A DNA stretch of 64,000 nucleotides from Lachnospiraceae bacterium (GTDB taxonomy: Bacteria > Bacillota > Clostridia > Lachnospirales > Lachnospiraceae): the NCBI GenBank assembly GCA_019421365.1, contig JAHZFJ010000023.1:7897-71896 (forward strand), given 5' to 3'. The notes beneath the pieces were generated by a model. It did not search any database. It was not told where the DNA came from and saw only the letters and a list, made by a program, of their open reading frames with translations. Below, one piece after another: positions 33,807 to 43,438 of the stretch; within the stretch, counting starts at the first letter, position 1, and each line of letters begins with the position of its first letter. The translations under genes were made by a program, and so were the position numbers.

Positions 33807-33844
33807 AGAGGTCTGCTTATGAATAGTAGGCAGGCCTCTTTTAT
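33807..33844 (+). terminator. Partial terminator after BMP lipoprotein gene
   Basis: AGAGGTCTGC (33807-33816) pairs with GCAGGCCTCT (33830-33839) through one wobble, followed by TTTTAT. It would leave more message for the binding protein than for the membrane genes. Confidence 0.7.
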
Positions 33845-33965
33845 ATGAATAGAAAAGTTTCATGGATTTTTCTATCTATATAAAAGACTCTCCGCTTAGG
33901 AGTCGCATGAAGCAAGAGGAAGATGTCACATCGATATTATTACACAACCATATGGAGGTTCATGT

Positions 33966-35564
33966 ATGAATCAAGAGTATATATTAGAATTAAAAGATAT
34001 TGCAAAAGTTTACGACAATGGAGTTGTTGCGAATAAGAAAATCTCCGTTGGTTTTCGTAAAGGTGAAATTCATGCAATTGTTGGAGAAAATGGTGCTGGT
34101 AAATCTACTTTAATGAAGATTATATTTGGACTCGAAAAACCTACAAGCGGACAGATTTTATTTGAGGGAAAAGAGGTTTCATTTGCATCTCCATTAGATT
34201 CTATAGCAATTGGAATCGGTATGGTGCATCAGCACTTTATGTTAGTACCATCGTTCACAGTGCTTCAGAATATCGTGTTAGGGGATGAGCCTACAAGATT
34301 TAGTTTTATCGATTCAAGAAAGAGCAAGAAGAAGGCAGAAGAACTTGCAAAACAATATAATTTCCAATTATCTATGGACGAAAAAGTTGAGAAATTAAGT
34401 GTCGGTATGAAACAAAAGGTTGAGATTCTAAAACTTCTTTATAAAGGCGCTAAGGTATTGATTCTAGATGAGCCAACGGCAGTACTTACGCCACAAGAGA
34501 CAGAGCAACTTTTTGTAGAACTTAAGAAGTTTAAAGAAAATGGACATACCATAATCTTTATCTCTCATAAGTTAAACGAAGTTAAAGAAATCAGTGATCG
34601 AATCTCTGTTATCCGTAAAGGAGAATTAATCTCTACCCATAACACGAATGAAGTAAGTCTTGAAAGTATCTCAGAGCTTATGATTGGACGTCGTGTAGAA
34701 TATGAATATTCTAACATTAAAAAAGACGTTAAAGACAAACAAGCCATCTTGAAGATGAATAACGTTACATTAGAAAGCGGAAAGATCCGCTTATTAGATG
34801 ACATCAACTTAGTTGCAAATTCAGGAGAAATCCTAGGAGTTGTAGGTGTAGAGGGAAATGGTCAATCGGAACTTGTAGAAGTATTGTTCGGATATAAGAA
34901 GCCAAAGACTGGAACGATTGATGTAAATGGGGTGTCTCTTCTTAATAAGAAGATCAAAGATATACGTGAAAAAGGGAAAGTCGCTTATATTCCAGAAGAT
35001 CGTATGAGACAAGGTATTGCGTCAACTGCTAGTATTGCAGAGAATATGATTTCTAGTTTTTATGATAAGAAGGAATTCAATCATAAGTTATTCATGAATC
35101 ATAAAGCAATTAATGAATTGAGTGAAACTCTTATTGATCGTTACAGTGTAGTTTGCCAATCAAAAGATACAGAAATCGGATCTTTATCAGGTGGTAATAT
35201 TCAAAAGGTAGTAGTTGCAAGAGAATGTTATGCGAACCCAGAATTACTAATTGCGGAACAACCAACGAGAGGTGTAGATGTTGGTTCAGCAAGTTTCATA
35301 CATGAACGTTTAATTGAACTAAGAAATAATAACAAAGCAATTTTACTGTTAAGTGCTGACTTAGGTGAAGCTTTAGCAGTTAGCGATAAAATCATTGTTA
35401 TGTATGATGGACAAATAGTTGGATTCTTTAATGACTTATCCGGTGTTACGGAATCAGAATTAGGTTTATATATGCTAGGTATTAAAAAGCAAGATAAGAA
35501 AGAAATCGAAAAGGCACAATTGATGGGATCTAGTGCAGATAGGAGTATCCATGAAGAAGCTTAG
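33966..35564 (+). CDS. Nucleoside ABC transporter ATPase (NupA/YufO type)
   Basis: A 532-residue protein with two fused ATPase domains, as in sugar and nucleoside importers. The first domain has Walker A GENGAGKST, the Q-loop MVHQHFMLVPSFTV, and VLILDEPTAVLTP with ISHKLNE. The second is degenerate: GVEGNGQSE in place of Walker A, YIPEDRMRQGI, and the signature LSGGNIQKVVVARE, with IAEQPTRGVD. It drives the two permeases that follow. ATG 33966 has GGAGG upstream. It overlaps the permease gene by 14 bases. Confidence 0.92.
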   Translation: MNQEYILELKDIAKVYDNGVVANKKISVGFRKGEIHAIVGENGAGKSTLMKIIFGLEKPTSGQILFEGKEVSFASPLDSIAIGIGMVHQHFMLVPSFTVLQNIVLGDEPTRFSFIDSRKSKKKAEELAKQYNFQLSMDEKVEKLSVGMKQKVEILKLLYKGAKVLILDEPTAVLTPQETEQLFVELKKFKENGHTIIFISHKLNEVKEISDRISVIRKGELISTHNTNEVSLESISELMIGRRVEYEYSNIKKDVKDKQAILKMNNVTLESGKIRLLDDINLVANSGEILGVVGVEGNGQSELVEVLFGYKKPKTGTIDVNGVSLLNKKIKDIREKGKVAYIPEDRMRQGIASTASIAENMISSFYDKKEFNHKLFMNHKAINELSETLIDRYSVVCQSKDTEIGSLSGGNIQKVVVARECYANPELLIAEQPTRGVDVGSASFIHERLIELRNNNKAILLLSADLGEALAVSDKIIVMYDGQIVGFFNDLSGVTESELGLYMLGIKKQDKKEIEKAQLMGSSADRSIHEEA

Positions 35565-36609
35565 TAGTAAAGTGAAAAATGAAATAGTACAAATTATAGC
35601 TGCTATTGTAATTGCGCTTCTAATTACTCTAGTAGTATTATTCTTGACTAGTGAAGAGCCAATATACGCATTTAATAAGTTGCTAACTGCACCACTTACT
35701 AATATGAGATATTTTGGTAACGTGTTAGAGCTAATGATTCCTTTAGCATTTGCCGGAATTTCAGCAGCATTATTGTTTAGAAGTGGTTTGTTTAACATGG
35801 GTGGCGAAGGTATTTTCTATATCTCTGGTATTGTAGCAACCATATTAGCTACGAAACAATTAGGTAATTCCTTCGTACATTCAACCATTGTTATTCTTGG
35901 AGCTTCTATCTTTGGTGGTTTAATTGCTTGTATCTCAGGTTTCTTCAAGGCAAAATATAATGCCAATGAGTTAGTTACTTCATTAATGTTAAACAACATA
36001 CTATTTGGTGTTGGTTTCTATATTCTTAAGACATATCTTAAAGATATGGAAGTAACAGGTGTTGCCTCAGAAGAATTCCTTGAAACTGCAAAATTACAAG
36101 GAATAATACCAAAGACAAATGTGACAACAGGATTTATCTTATTAATTGTTGTTACTCTAATTGTTTGGTTAATCTATAAGAAAACAAAACTTGGTTATAC
36201 CATCAAGATGACTGGTATTAATAAAGAGTTTGCCAAGTACTCTGGAATGAGTTTTTTTGCATTAACAATGATCGTGCATTTTATGTCAGGATTTATAGCC
36301 GGTATGGGATCAAGTGTGCATCTTATGAGTATGTATGACCGTTTTACATGGTCTGCTTTACCTGGATATGGTTTTGATGGATGTTTAGTGGCGATGCTTG
36401 GGAAGGATCACCCGATCGGGGCCTTCGTTGCAGCATTTGGTTTAAGTTACTTAAGAACTGGTTCGGATATTATGGCTAGAAATACAGATGTTCCAGTTGA
36501 AATGATTGCGATAGTAGAGATGACCCTTGTATTATTAATTACAGCAGATTTCGTAGTAAAATATATGAAACGTAAGAAAGCAATAACAGGAGGATGTACG
36601 AATGAATAA
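35551..36609 (+). CDS. Nucleoside ABC transporter permease 1
   Basis: A 352-residue BPD_transp_2 (LivHM-like) permease with about nine helices. Recognisable parts are LTAPLTNMRYFGNVLELMIP, FRSGLFNMGGEGIFYISGI, GFFKAKYNANELVTSLMLNN and the cytoplasmic coupling segment GYTIKMTGINKEFAKYSGMS. ATG 35551 has AGGAG at 35541-35545. It overlaps both the ATPase and the second permease gene, indicating tight coupling. Confidence 0.9.
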   Translation: MKKLSSKVKNEIVQIIAAIVIALLITLVVLFLTSEEPIYAFNKLLTAPLTNMRYFGNVLELMIPLAFAGISAALLFRSGLFNMGGEGIFYISGIVATILATKQLGNSFVHSTIVILGASIFGGLIACISGFFKAKYNANELVTSLMLNNILFGVGFYILKTYLKDMEVTGVASEEFLETAKLQGIIPKTNVTTGFILLIVVTLIVWLIYKKTKLGYTIKMTGINKEFAKYSGMSFFALTMIVHFMSGFIAGMGSSVHLMSMYDRFTWSALPGYGFDGCLVAMLGKDHPIGAFVAAFGLSYLRTGSDIMARNTDVPVEMIAIVEMTLVLLITADFVVKYMKRKKAITGGCTNE

Positions 36610-37513
36610 TTTTATAGCATTATTTTTAACACCAGCATTTGCATTTGCAATTCTTCGTGTAACAACTCCAATCTTGTTTGCTTCATTAGGAAGTGTTATC
36701 TCTGATAAAGCGGGGGTAAGTAATATCGCGATGGAAGGTACTATGCTTACTGCTTCCTTAGCAGGGGTTTTGGTATCTGCATATAGTGGGAGCGCTTTTG
36801 TAGGTTTACTTGCAGCACTTTTGGTTGGCGTTTTATTTAGTGCATTTATGGCATATATAAGTTTATACTTAGGTACGAAGATTATTATGGCAGGTATTGC
36901 CCTTAACTTATTCGCTAGTAGTTTTACTGTGTACGTTCTATATATGTTCACCGGTCAAAAAGGTAATTCTGCATCTTTAGCAAGTAAACAACTACCTACG
37001 ATTGACTTACCAATTATAAAAGATATTCCTGTACTAGGAGAAATCATATCAGGTCATAATGTATTAGTATATGTAGCATTAATTTCTATTGTTGTTATCT
37101 ATGTAATGCTTAACAGAACAAAACTTGGTGCCCACATCAAAGCAGTAGGTGAAAACCCAAGCGCAGCAGCAAGTGTTGGTATTAATGTACGTAAAGTACA
37201 ATTTATCTCGTTATGTTTAAGTGGACTATTAGCTGGCTTTGGTGGTGCGTTCATGTCAATGGGTTACCTATCTATGTTCACAAGAGATATGATCGCTGGA
37301 CGTGGTTGGATTGCGATTGCAGCTTCTGCAATGGGTAAATCTATGGTTATTCCAACCGTAATTACGTCATTCCTATTCGGTATCTTTAGTGCTGTAGGTA
37401 ATGTATTACAATTACAGAATATGCCATCTGAATTAATCAGTACCTTACCTTATGTAGCAGTATTCATAGGTCTTGTTGGATATTCCATTCGTAAGTCTAA
37501 GAAAGAAAACTAA
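36602..37513 (+). CDS. Nucleoside ABC transporter permease 2
   Basis: A 303-residue LivHM-like permease forming a heterodimer with permease 1. Key segments are PILFASLGSVISDKAGVSNI, AMEGTMLTASLAGVLVSAYS, and the coupling loop GAHIKAVGENPSAAASVGIN. It starts within the end of permease 1, with AGGAGG immediately upstream. It imports nucleosides together with the BMP lipoprotein and the ATPase. Confidence 0.9.
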   Translation: MNNFIALFLTPAFAFAILRVTTPILFASLGSVISDKAGVSNIAMEGTMLTASLAGVLVSAYSGSAFVGLLAALLVGVLFSAFMAYISLYLGTKIIMAGIALNLFASSFTVYVLYMFTGQKGNSASLASKQLPTIDLPIIKDIPVLGEIISGHNVLVYVALISIVVIYVMLNRTKLGAHIKAVGENPSAAASVGINVRKVQFISLCLSGLLAGFGGAFMSMGYLSMFTRDMIAGRGWIAIAASAMGKSMVIPTVITSFLFGIFSAVGNVLQLQNMPSELISTLPYVAVFIGLVGYSIRKSKKEN

Positions 37514-37536
37514 GATAGGAAAGTTAGGTGAAATAG

Positions 37537-38472
37537 ATGAGACCAATATTAATTGATTGTGATCCAGGACATGATGATGCGATGGCCATTATGTTAGCAC
37601 TGGCGAATACAGAGCAATTACGAGTGCTTGGTATTACCTGTGTTGGTGGGAATCAGACATTAGATAAAGTAAGTGAGAACGCACTCAAAGTTCTTACTGT
37701 TTTGAATAAAGAAATACCTGTTGCCAAAGGTGCAGCGGGGCCGTTAATACGAGAAATCGCACCTGCTCCAGAAGCACATGGAGATACAGGAATGGACGGT
37801 CCAATTATAGAGAAGATAACGATGGATTTCGTTAAGCAAAATGGAGTTGAGTTCTTACGTGATAAGATTTTAATGGAAGAAAATAAGGTAACAATCGTTG
37901 CACTTGGACCTCTTACGAATATTGCGTTATTGCTTAAGATGTATCCAGAAGTAAAAGAACGTATAGAATGTATCGCTATAATGGGAGGAAGTGCAACTTC
38001 CGGTAATTCTACAGCAGCGGCAGAATTTAATTTCTGGGTGGATCCACATGCAGCTCATATTGTTTTTCATTCAGGAATTCCTCTAATTCAAGCGGGTACA
38101 GAGGTTAGTCTTGCAGCAAGTATTCTTCATACCGAAATTGATGGATTCAAGGGTAGGGGACGTGTTTCTGATTTTGTATATGATCTATTAGAATTCTATT
38201 CTCAGTTTTCTAAGAAGTTAGATATTGATCGTAGTCCAATCTTCGATGCTTGTCCAGTTATGTACCTATTACATCCAGAAATCTTTGTAGCAAAAGATTA
38301 TTATGTAGATATTGAACTACAAGGTGAATTAACAGCAGGTATGTCAGTTACGGATAAGAGAGTTTGGTTTGACATGAAGAAACCGAACACAACTGTATTA
38401 TTAGATGTGGATAGAGAGAAGTTTGTTGAATATCTAAGAGAAGCTATATTTAAATTAGATCAAGAAGTGTAA
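37537..38472 (+). CDS. Inosine/uridine-preferring nucleoside hydrolase
   Basis: A 311-residue enzyme that splits ribonucleosides into base and ribose. The calcium-binding N-terminus reads PILIDCDPGHDDAMAIMLAL, a classic nucleoside hydrolase motif. GDTGMDGP, VALGPLTNIALLL, AIMGGSATSGN and AEFNFWVDPHAAH follow. It links uptake by the ABC transporter to ribokinase. It is 23 bases after the permease gene and ends at a strong terminator. Confidence 0.93.
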   Translation: MRPILIDCDPGHDDAMAIMLALANTEQLRVLGITCVGGNQTLDKVSENALKVLTVLNKEIPVAKGAAGPLIREIAPAPEAHGDTGMDGPIIEKITMDFVKQNGVEFLRDKILMEENKVTIVALGPLTNIALLLKMYPEVKERIECIAIMGGSATSGNSTAAAEFNFWVDPHAAHIVFHSGIPLIQAGTEVSLAASILHTEIDGFKGRGRVSDFVYDLLEFYSQFSKKLDIDRSPIFDACPVMYLLHPEIFVAKDYYVDIELQGELTAGMSVTDKRVWFDMKKPNTTVLLDVDREKFVEYLREAIFKLDQEV

Positions 38473-38491
38473 TATAACAGCGTTTTATTTA

Positions 38492-38561
38492 AGGGGAGTT
38501 GTATGATAGAGTATTTGAACATATAGTAAGTTTGGATCACTATCATGCGACTCCTCTTTTA
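38492..38561 (+). terminator. Terminator after nucleoside hydrolase gene
   Basis: AGGGGAGTTGTATGATAG (38492-38509) pairs with CTATCATGCGACTCCTCT (38540-38557) along 18 positions with a few wobbles, around a long AT loop, followed by TTT. Confidence 0.7.
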
Positions 38562-38612
38562 GTTAGGTAGTAGGTGCTATATAATGTGTATTGTATGCTA
38601 ATAAGGTATAAA

Positions 38613-38714
38613 GCAAAATTCTCAAAATGTTCAATTGCTTCTAAGCTGACGTAGCATGTTTTGTGTTATAGTACGTCAGTTTAGAAGCTATGAAGAAAGT
38701 GAATTGAGTTTTGC
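38613..38714 (+). repeat. Nested inverted-repeat element, short copy (102 bp)
   Basis: Outer arms GCAAAATTCTC (38613-38623) and GAGTTTTGC (38706-38714) enclose arms 38637-38653 (GCTTCTAAGCTGACGTA) and 38672-38688, complementary at 16 of 17 positions. The right half (38656-38688) matches 17826-17858 in 29 of 33 positions. The GC-rich core and inner arms of the long copy are absent, so this looks like an internal-deletion derivative. It ends 26 bases before ATG 38741. Confidence 0.7.
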
Positions 38715-38740
38715 AATAACAAAATGAAAGAAGGGTAAAG

Positions 38741-40900
38741 ATGATTCGTAATGATTATATACAAAAAACCTATGCAGGTTGGCTTGGTAAGGTAATTGGT
38801 ATTCGAATGGGTGCTCCAATCGAAGGTTGGTCAAGAGAGAAGATTGCCAAGTTTTATGGCGATGAGATGAAAGATTATGTTGTTGATTATCAAGATTTCG
38901 CTGCTGATGATGATAGCAATGGCCCAATCTTCTTTGTTAGAGGATTGGAACATTATAAGAATATAACACCTAGAGAGATGGGATATACATGCCTTAATTA
39001 TATACCGAAAGAACATGGATTCTTCTGGTGGGGGAATGAACTCTCGACAGAGCATACGGCCTATAATAATCTATTATCAGGTATGGAAGCACCACAGTCA
39101 GGTAGTGCGGGGGTAAATGGAATGGAGATGGCAGAACAAATCGGTGGACAAATCTTCATCGACTGTTTTGGATTTGTAGCGCCTGGAAATCCTAGTTTAG
39201 CATGTGAATTGGCGGAAGCGAGTGCTAGAGTTACTCACGATCATGATGGTATTGCAGGGGCTAGATACATCGCAGCTTGTATTGCTTTAGCGTATGAGAA
39301 AGACGATATTCTTTCAATTATGAAGGAAGCATTAACATTTATCGCGAGTGATGGGAATTATTATAAAGTAATTACAGAGATGATTCACTTCTACGAAGAA
39401 GGCAAAAGTAGTGAAGAAGCATTTGCGTGCTTAAGAGAGAAGTTTTGGACAGATTGCTATAAGGGAATTTGTCACATCATACCGAATGCAGGAATTATTG
39501 CAATTGCATTACTATATGGCGAAGGTAATTTTGCAAACACAATGGAAATTGTAAATCTACTTGGATTTGATACGGATTGTAATGCCGGTAATGTTGGAGC
39601 AATCTTAGGTGTTCTACGCGGTACGTATGAAGAAAATCAGGCAGATGGGATTCCAAAACATCTAATTACTCCGATTAAAGATATCATGATAGCATCAAGT
39701 ATTGTGGGGAGTTTGAATATCTCAACCTTATCAGAGAATACATTAATGTTTTGCAAATTAGGATACGAGCTTGCAGAAATGGAGATGCCAGAACCATATA
39801 GATCATGGTGGGAAGCACTAGAAAACGAAGGAAAACGAATCTCTCATTTTGCTTTTGTAGATGCTATTCACGGATTCCGAATTAAAGGTTCTTATAAGAA
39901 TGCGGAACTTCGTGTAACGAATACAACAGAAGATGCATATGAAGGGGATCGTTGCTTGAAGATAATCAGCAACAATATGCATCCAGGTAACCAGGTGTAT
40001 GTATACCAAAAGACATATTATGAACCAGAAGATCTTCATGATGCAAGATATCAACCATGTTTCTCACCGATTGCATATTCAGGAGATAAGGTTTCATGTT
40101 ATATTAAGAATGTAACAGGGCAGAAGTTGATGGCATATCTATACTGCATTGATTCGACGGCAAACAAAAAATATCGCTTTGCCGAAATGGAAATTAATGG
40201 GGATAACTTTGTGGATTTGTGGATAAAATTGGAAAATGAGCTTCCTTTTATCCACAATGCAAGAATAAAAGAAGTCGGATTAGAGCTTGTTTCGTTGGAA
40301 AATGAAGATAAATACTTCGGAGAACAGGTTATTGTATATATGGATTCATTCGCAATTGAGAGTAAACCACAAATTTCTATTGATTTCTCCACATTGACTT
40401 TTGATGACTATTCCTTGCATAGTTCAGTACAAAAAGAGTTAAGTGGTTTTACACATTATCAGCCTACAGCCAAGGGAATAGAGGTCTCGAACGAAGGGGT
40501 GCAATTATCGCATTCAGAGAAAATCTTCACAGGGGATTATTATTGGAATGATTATGAATGTAATCTGGAATATTCAATTAAACAAGGTCAAAAATTTGAT
40601 CTGTTACTTCGTTCTCAAGGAAGTTTACGATCCTATGGAATTCGAATGACGGACAATGAGTTACAAATCATTCGACATTTTGAAAATACAGAATCGATTC
40701 TTAGTAGTGCACCACTTAAAAGAGAAACTGGTAAAGTATATCAGTTGAGAACAAGAGTTGTTAAGAGCCAGATTCAAGTTATGCTTAACGATGTTAAGCT
40801 TGTAGCGGAAGATAATACTTACGCTTATGGTATGATTGGTATGCAGGTTGATGATGAGACTGTTGTTCAACTAAAGAAAATATCGGTTCGTAATATATAG
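38741..40900 (+). CDS. ADP-ribosylglycohydrolase-family protein with C-terminal beta-sandwich modules
   Basis: A 719-residue protein. Residues 1 to about 340 are an ADP-ribosylglycohydrolase (DraG/ARH) domain: GWLGKVIGIRMGAPIEGW, the metal-site DDDSNGP, ARVTHDHDGIAGARYIAA and GFDTDCNAGNVGAILG. Residues about 365-550 and 570-719 look like two beta-sandwich, carbohydrate- or LamG-like modules, the last with LLLRSQGSLRSYGIRM. There is no signal peptide. It follows the nucleoside operon but is separated from it by a terminator and a repeat, so it may have its own promoter. The substrate is probably an ADP-ribosyl or N-ribosyl compound. Confidence 0.82.
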   Translation: MIRNDYIQKTYAGWLGKVIGIRMGAPIEGWSREKIAKFYGDEMKDYVVDYQDFAADDDSNGPIFFVRGLEHYKNITPREMGYTCLNYIPKEHGFFWWGNELSTEHTAYNNLLSGMEAPQSGSAGVNGMEMAEQIGGQIFIDCFGFVAPGNPSLACELAEASARVTHDHDGIAGARYIAACIALAYEKDDILSIMKEALTFIASDGNYYKVITEMIHFYEEGKSSEEAFACLREKFWTDCYKGICHIIPNAGIIAIALLYGEGNFANTMEIVNLLGFDTDCNAGNVGAILGVLRGTYEENQADGIPKHLITPIKDIMIASSIVGSLNISTLSENTLMFCKLGYELAEMEMPEPYRSWWEALENEGKRISHFAFVDAIHGFRIKGSYKNAELRVTNTTEDAYEGDRCLKIISNNMHPGNQVYVYQKTYYEPEDLHDARYQPCFSPIAYSGDKVSCYIKNVTGQKLMAYLYCIDSTANKKYRFAEMEINGDNFVDLWIKLENELPFIHNARIKEVGLELVSLENEDKYFGEQVIVYMDSFAIESKPQISIDFSTLTFDDYSLHSSVQKELSGFTHYQPTAKGIEVSNEGVQLSHSEKIFTGDYYWNDYECNLEYSIKQGQKFDLLLRSQGSLRSYGIRMTDNELQIIRHFENTESILSSAPLKRETGKVYQLRTRVVKSQIQVMLNDVKLVAEDNTYAYGMIGMQVDDETVVQLKKISVRNI

Positions 40901-40906
40901 ATAGGC

Positions 40907-40960
40907 AAAAACAAAGATAGAGTACGAGGTATTCCTTGTAAGCTATCTTTGTTTCTTTTT
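40907..40960 (+). terminator. Terminator between convergent genes
   Basis: AAACAAAGATAG (40909-40920) and CTATCTTTGTTT (40943-40954) form a 12-bp stem followed by CTTTTT. Confidence 0.8.
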
Positions 40961-40970
40961 ACATATACGT

Positions 40971-41951
40971 TTATATTAGATAATTTAAGCAAAAGGAAGA
41001 GTTATTCATGCGATTTATCCATGAAGTTGAAGCATCCATGGCTGCACGACAACCATTGGTCTGATCTAGAGCATTTAACATAACAAAATCATGTATTATT
41101 GCTTGGACTCTCATTTGTGTTACACCTACACCAGCTTCTCGAAGGTTTCTTGCATAGGCTTCGCCCTCATCTCGTAAAACATCAGCCTCACCGTTTAAAA
41201 TCATGGCTTCTGGCAGCCCACTCAATTGTTCTTTGGTAGCACGCAAAGGTAAAGCGGTAATTTGATTACGATCTTCCTCACTCGTGGTATATTGATTCCA
41301 AAACCAAATCATACCTTCACGGTATAGATAGTAATCCACAGCAAACATACAGTATGATTCGGTATCAAAACAAGCATTGGTGACAGGGTAGTATAGAAGT
41401 TGTTTATGTATCTTTGGACCATTACGGTACTTTGAAAGAATTGTCATTACAGTTGCCATATTACCACCAACACTGTCACCAGCAACAGTTAGGGTAGAGA
41501 AGTTAGCTTCTAAACGTAATCTGCTAAATAATTGAGGTAAACGACAAAGTACATGATAACATTGTTCAATAGCGATAGGATATTTTGCTTCTGGAGACCT
41601 AGAATACTCTGGAAAAACCACCACTGAATTCGTCCTAGCAGCTAGTTCATGAACAAGCTTTTCATGTGTATGTAGACTACCAAAAACCCAACCAGCTCCA
41701 TGGATATAGAAGATAACGTTTGGGGTTCCTACAATATTTGTTGGATAAATACAGTAAACGTTGATAGTTCCTAAGTTACCTAAATTCGTGAGTATTTTCG
41801 TTGTTTTTGCTGGATATTTATATACGGGAGTGCTTTGGGCTTTCTCTAAAACAAGACGTCCTTGTTCTGGAGGGAGCTCAAATATAAGTGGTGGTATAGA
41901 ACTCGCATCACATACTTTCTCGGTAGCTAGTTCTAATGGTACACATCGCAT
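40971..41951 (-). CDS. Alpha/beta hydrolase, hormone-sensitive lipase-like esterase
   Basis: A 326-residue cytosolic esterase. The oxyanion-hole motif appears as IHGAGWVFGS (HGGGW variant). The nucleophile serine is in AGDSVGGNMATV. The acid is likely the aspartate of NGEADVLRDEGEAYA, and the histidine is in QAIIHDFVML. AAGGAGG lies before its ATG on the minus strand. It is a monocistronic gene divergent from the queG-like gene. The natural ester substrate cannot be told; acetylated sugars or xenobiotics would fit. Confidence 0.9.
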   Translation of the reverse strand: MRCVPLELATEKVCDASSIPPLIFELPPEQGRLVLEKAQSTPVYKYPAKTTKILTNLGNLGTINVYCIYPTNIVGTPNVIFYIHGAGWVFGSLHTHEKLVHELAARTNSVVVFPEYSRSPEAKYPIAIEQCYHVLCRLPQLFSRLRLEANFSTLTVAGDSVGGNMATVMTILSKYRNGPKIHKQLLYYPVTNACFDTESYCMFAVDYYLYREGMIWFWNQYTTSEEDRNQITALPLRATKEQLSGLPEAMILNGEADVLRDEGEAYARNLREAGVGVTQMRVQAIIHDFVMLNALDQTNGCRAAMDASTSWINRMNNSSFCLNYLI

Positions 41952-42079
41952 CTACCAAACCTCCTTAATATTATATACTCAAACTTCGCACTTGAAGATT
42001 TCGAGGAGTAGCTAACTGCTATATTTAACGAAAAACCCGCTCTCGCTTAGCTTCACACGTAGCAGTATTATGACCTTTG

Positions 42080-42113
42080 GATTCTCATATCATATAGTAG
42101 TATATGAGAATGT
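42080..42113. other. Inverted repeat between esterase and queG-like genes
   Basis: ATTCTCATAT and ATATGAGAAT are perfect 10-bp inverted half-sites about 11 bases apart in the divergent spacer. They could be an operator for a neighbouring gene. Confidence 0.35.
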
Positions 42114-42212
42114 GTCAATAATGTTAAAACAAAAAAAAATTCATAAGAGGAGTACGCTATACCACTAGAAAGAAGAAAAAAGGTATGATATACTGAGAAG
42201 TATAAAGTAGAA

Positions 42213-43220
42213 ATGAAGTTGGAAGTTGGGAATATCGTGAAGAAAAAAATAGAAGATTTCTGTAGTTCGTTAGGTTTAGATACCATTGGTTTTATACCTT
42301 GTAGACCTTTTGATGAGCTAAGAGAGTTTTATCAGATAAGGCAAGTGAAGAAATTACAAAATGAATTTGAAGAAAATGATATCGAAAAAAGAATAAATCC
42401 CTCTCATTATATGCAGGATGGGAAGACGATAATTTCAATTGCATTTCCTTATTATCACGAGGGGGAAGATATCAATAACGGTTTTTCTATATATACGAAA
42501 CGCCCCGATTATCATCGTGTGATCATGCAATATATAGGAAAAATATGTGAATATATTAGGTCCTTAGGTGGTAAAGCGGAGGGGTTTGTAGATAGTAATA
42601 CATTGCCTGAAAGGTATATTGCCTATCTGGCTGGAATCGGATTTATCGGAAGGAATAATATGATTATTACGAAGAAGTATGGTTCGTATGTATTCTTAGG
42701 AGAGATTATCACAGATCTTGTGATTCCTTGTGAGGACAAGCATACTTTTGAACAGATTAGAGACTATGTAAAGTGTGGTGAATGTAGTAATTGTATTAAG
42801 GAATGTCCAACGAAATCAATCAATAAGCACCAAATCAATCCCAATATTTGTTTGTCATATATAACACAGAAGAAAGAGATATCAAACCAAGAGATATCCT
42901 TATTAAAAGGGAATGTGTTTGGATGTGATTTTTGCCAGTTGCAATGTCCATATAATCAAGATGTTGTAATCAATGTGTTACCTGAATTCGAGACATTAGA
43001 GTACATGAATGAGGATATGTATACGTATGCTAATATGAATAACCAATACTTTAAAGAGAAAATCAGTAAAACCTCTTGCGGTTGGAGAGGAAAGAATGTA
43101 ATTAAGCGCAATGCGATTATTGGAATAAATTATCAGGACGCAAAATATGATTTAAATGAATTTCGTGGTGATTCTCCATATATTAATGATTATATTGAGA
43201 GGATACAAGAAATTAAATAA
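42213..43220 (+). CDS. queG: Epoxyqueuosine reductase-like iron-sulfur protein
   Basis: A 335-residue QueG-family, cobalamin-dependent reductase for the last step of queuosine tRNA modification. Visible features are GFVDSNTLPERYIAYLAGIG, FIGRNNMIITKKYGSYVFLG, and two [4Fe-4S] motifs, CGECSNCIKECPTKSI and CDFCQLQCPYNQ. The C-terminal HEAT-like tRNA-binding region of the Bacillus protein is absent or reduced. No other queuosine gene is near. The ATG 42213 ribosome site is weak; GTG 42237 is an alternative. Confidence 0.82.
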   Translation: MKLEVGNIVKKKIEDFCSSLGLDTIGFIPCRPFDELREFYQIRQVKKLQNEFEENDIEKRINPSHYMQDGKTIISIAFPYYHEGEDINNGFSIYTKRPDYHRVIMQYIGKICEYIRSLGGKAEGFVDSNTLPERYIAYLAGIGFIGRNNMIITKKYGSYVFLGEIITDLVIPCEDKHTFEQIRDYVKCGECSNCIKECPTKSINKHQINPNICLSYITQKKEISNQEISLLKGNVFGCDFCQLQCPYNQDVVINVLPEFETLEYMNEDMYTYANMNNQYFKEKISKTSCGWRGKNVIKRNAIIGINYQDAKYDLNEFRGDSPYINDYIERIQEIK

Positions 43221-43438
43221 ATGAAGCGCTGACAAGATAAGGGGAAGAGGATATGAATATTTTGGGGAGTGTGTTCTTTCTAATAGGGTTTCAATTTGAA
43301 TTGTCGATTTAAGTTTTTTCATAAAAAAATAGAATGAAAATATTGTACAAATTTCCACGAAAAAAATCAAAAAAGGTAAAACTTTTTGCCCTATTAAATT
43401 GTCTAATATGATAGAATATAATAAAGGAGATGGTTATC

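Noticed and set aside
38741..40900. DraG (nitrogenase reductase-activating glycohydrolase) for the ADP-ribosylglycohydrolase
   Set aside because: It is far larger than DraG, carries extra beta modules, sits with nucleoside genes and has no draT partner; NifI1/NifI2 already provide post-translational control.
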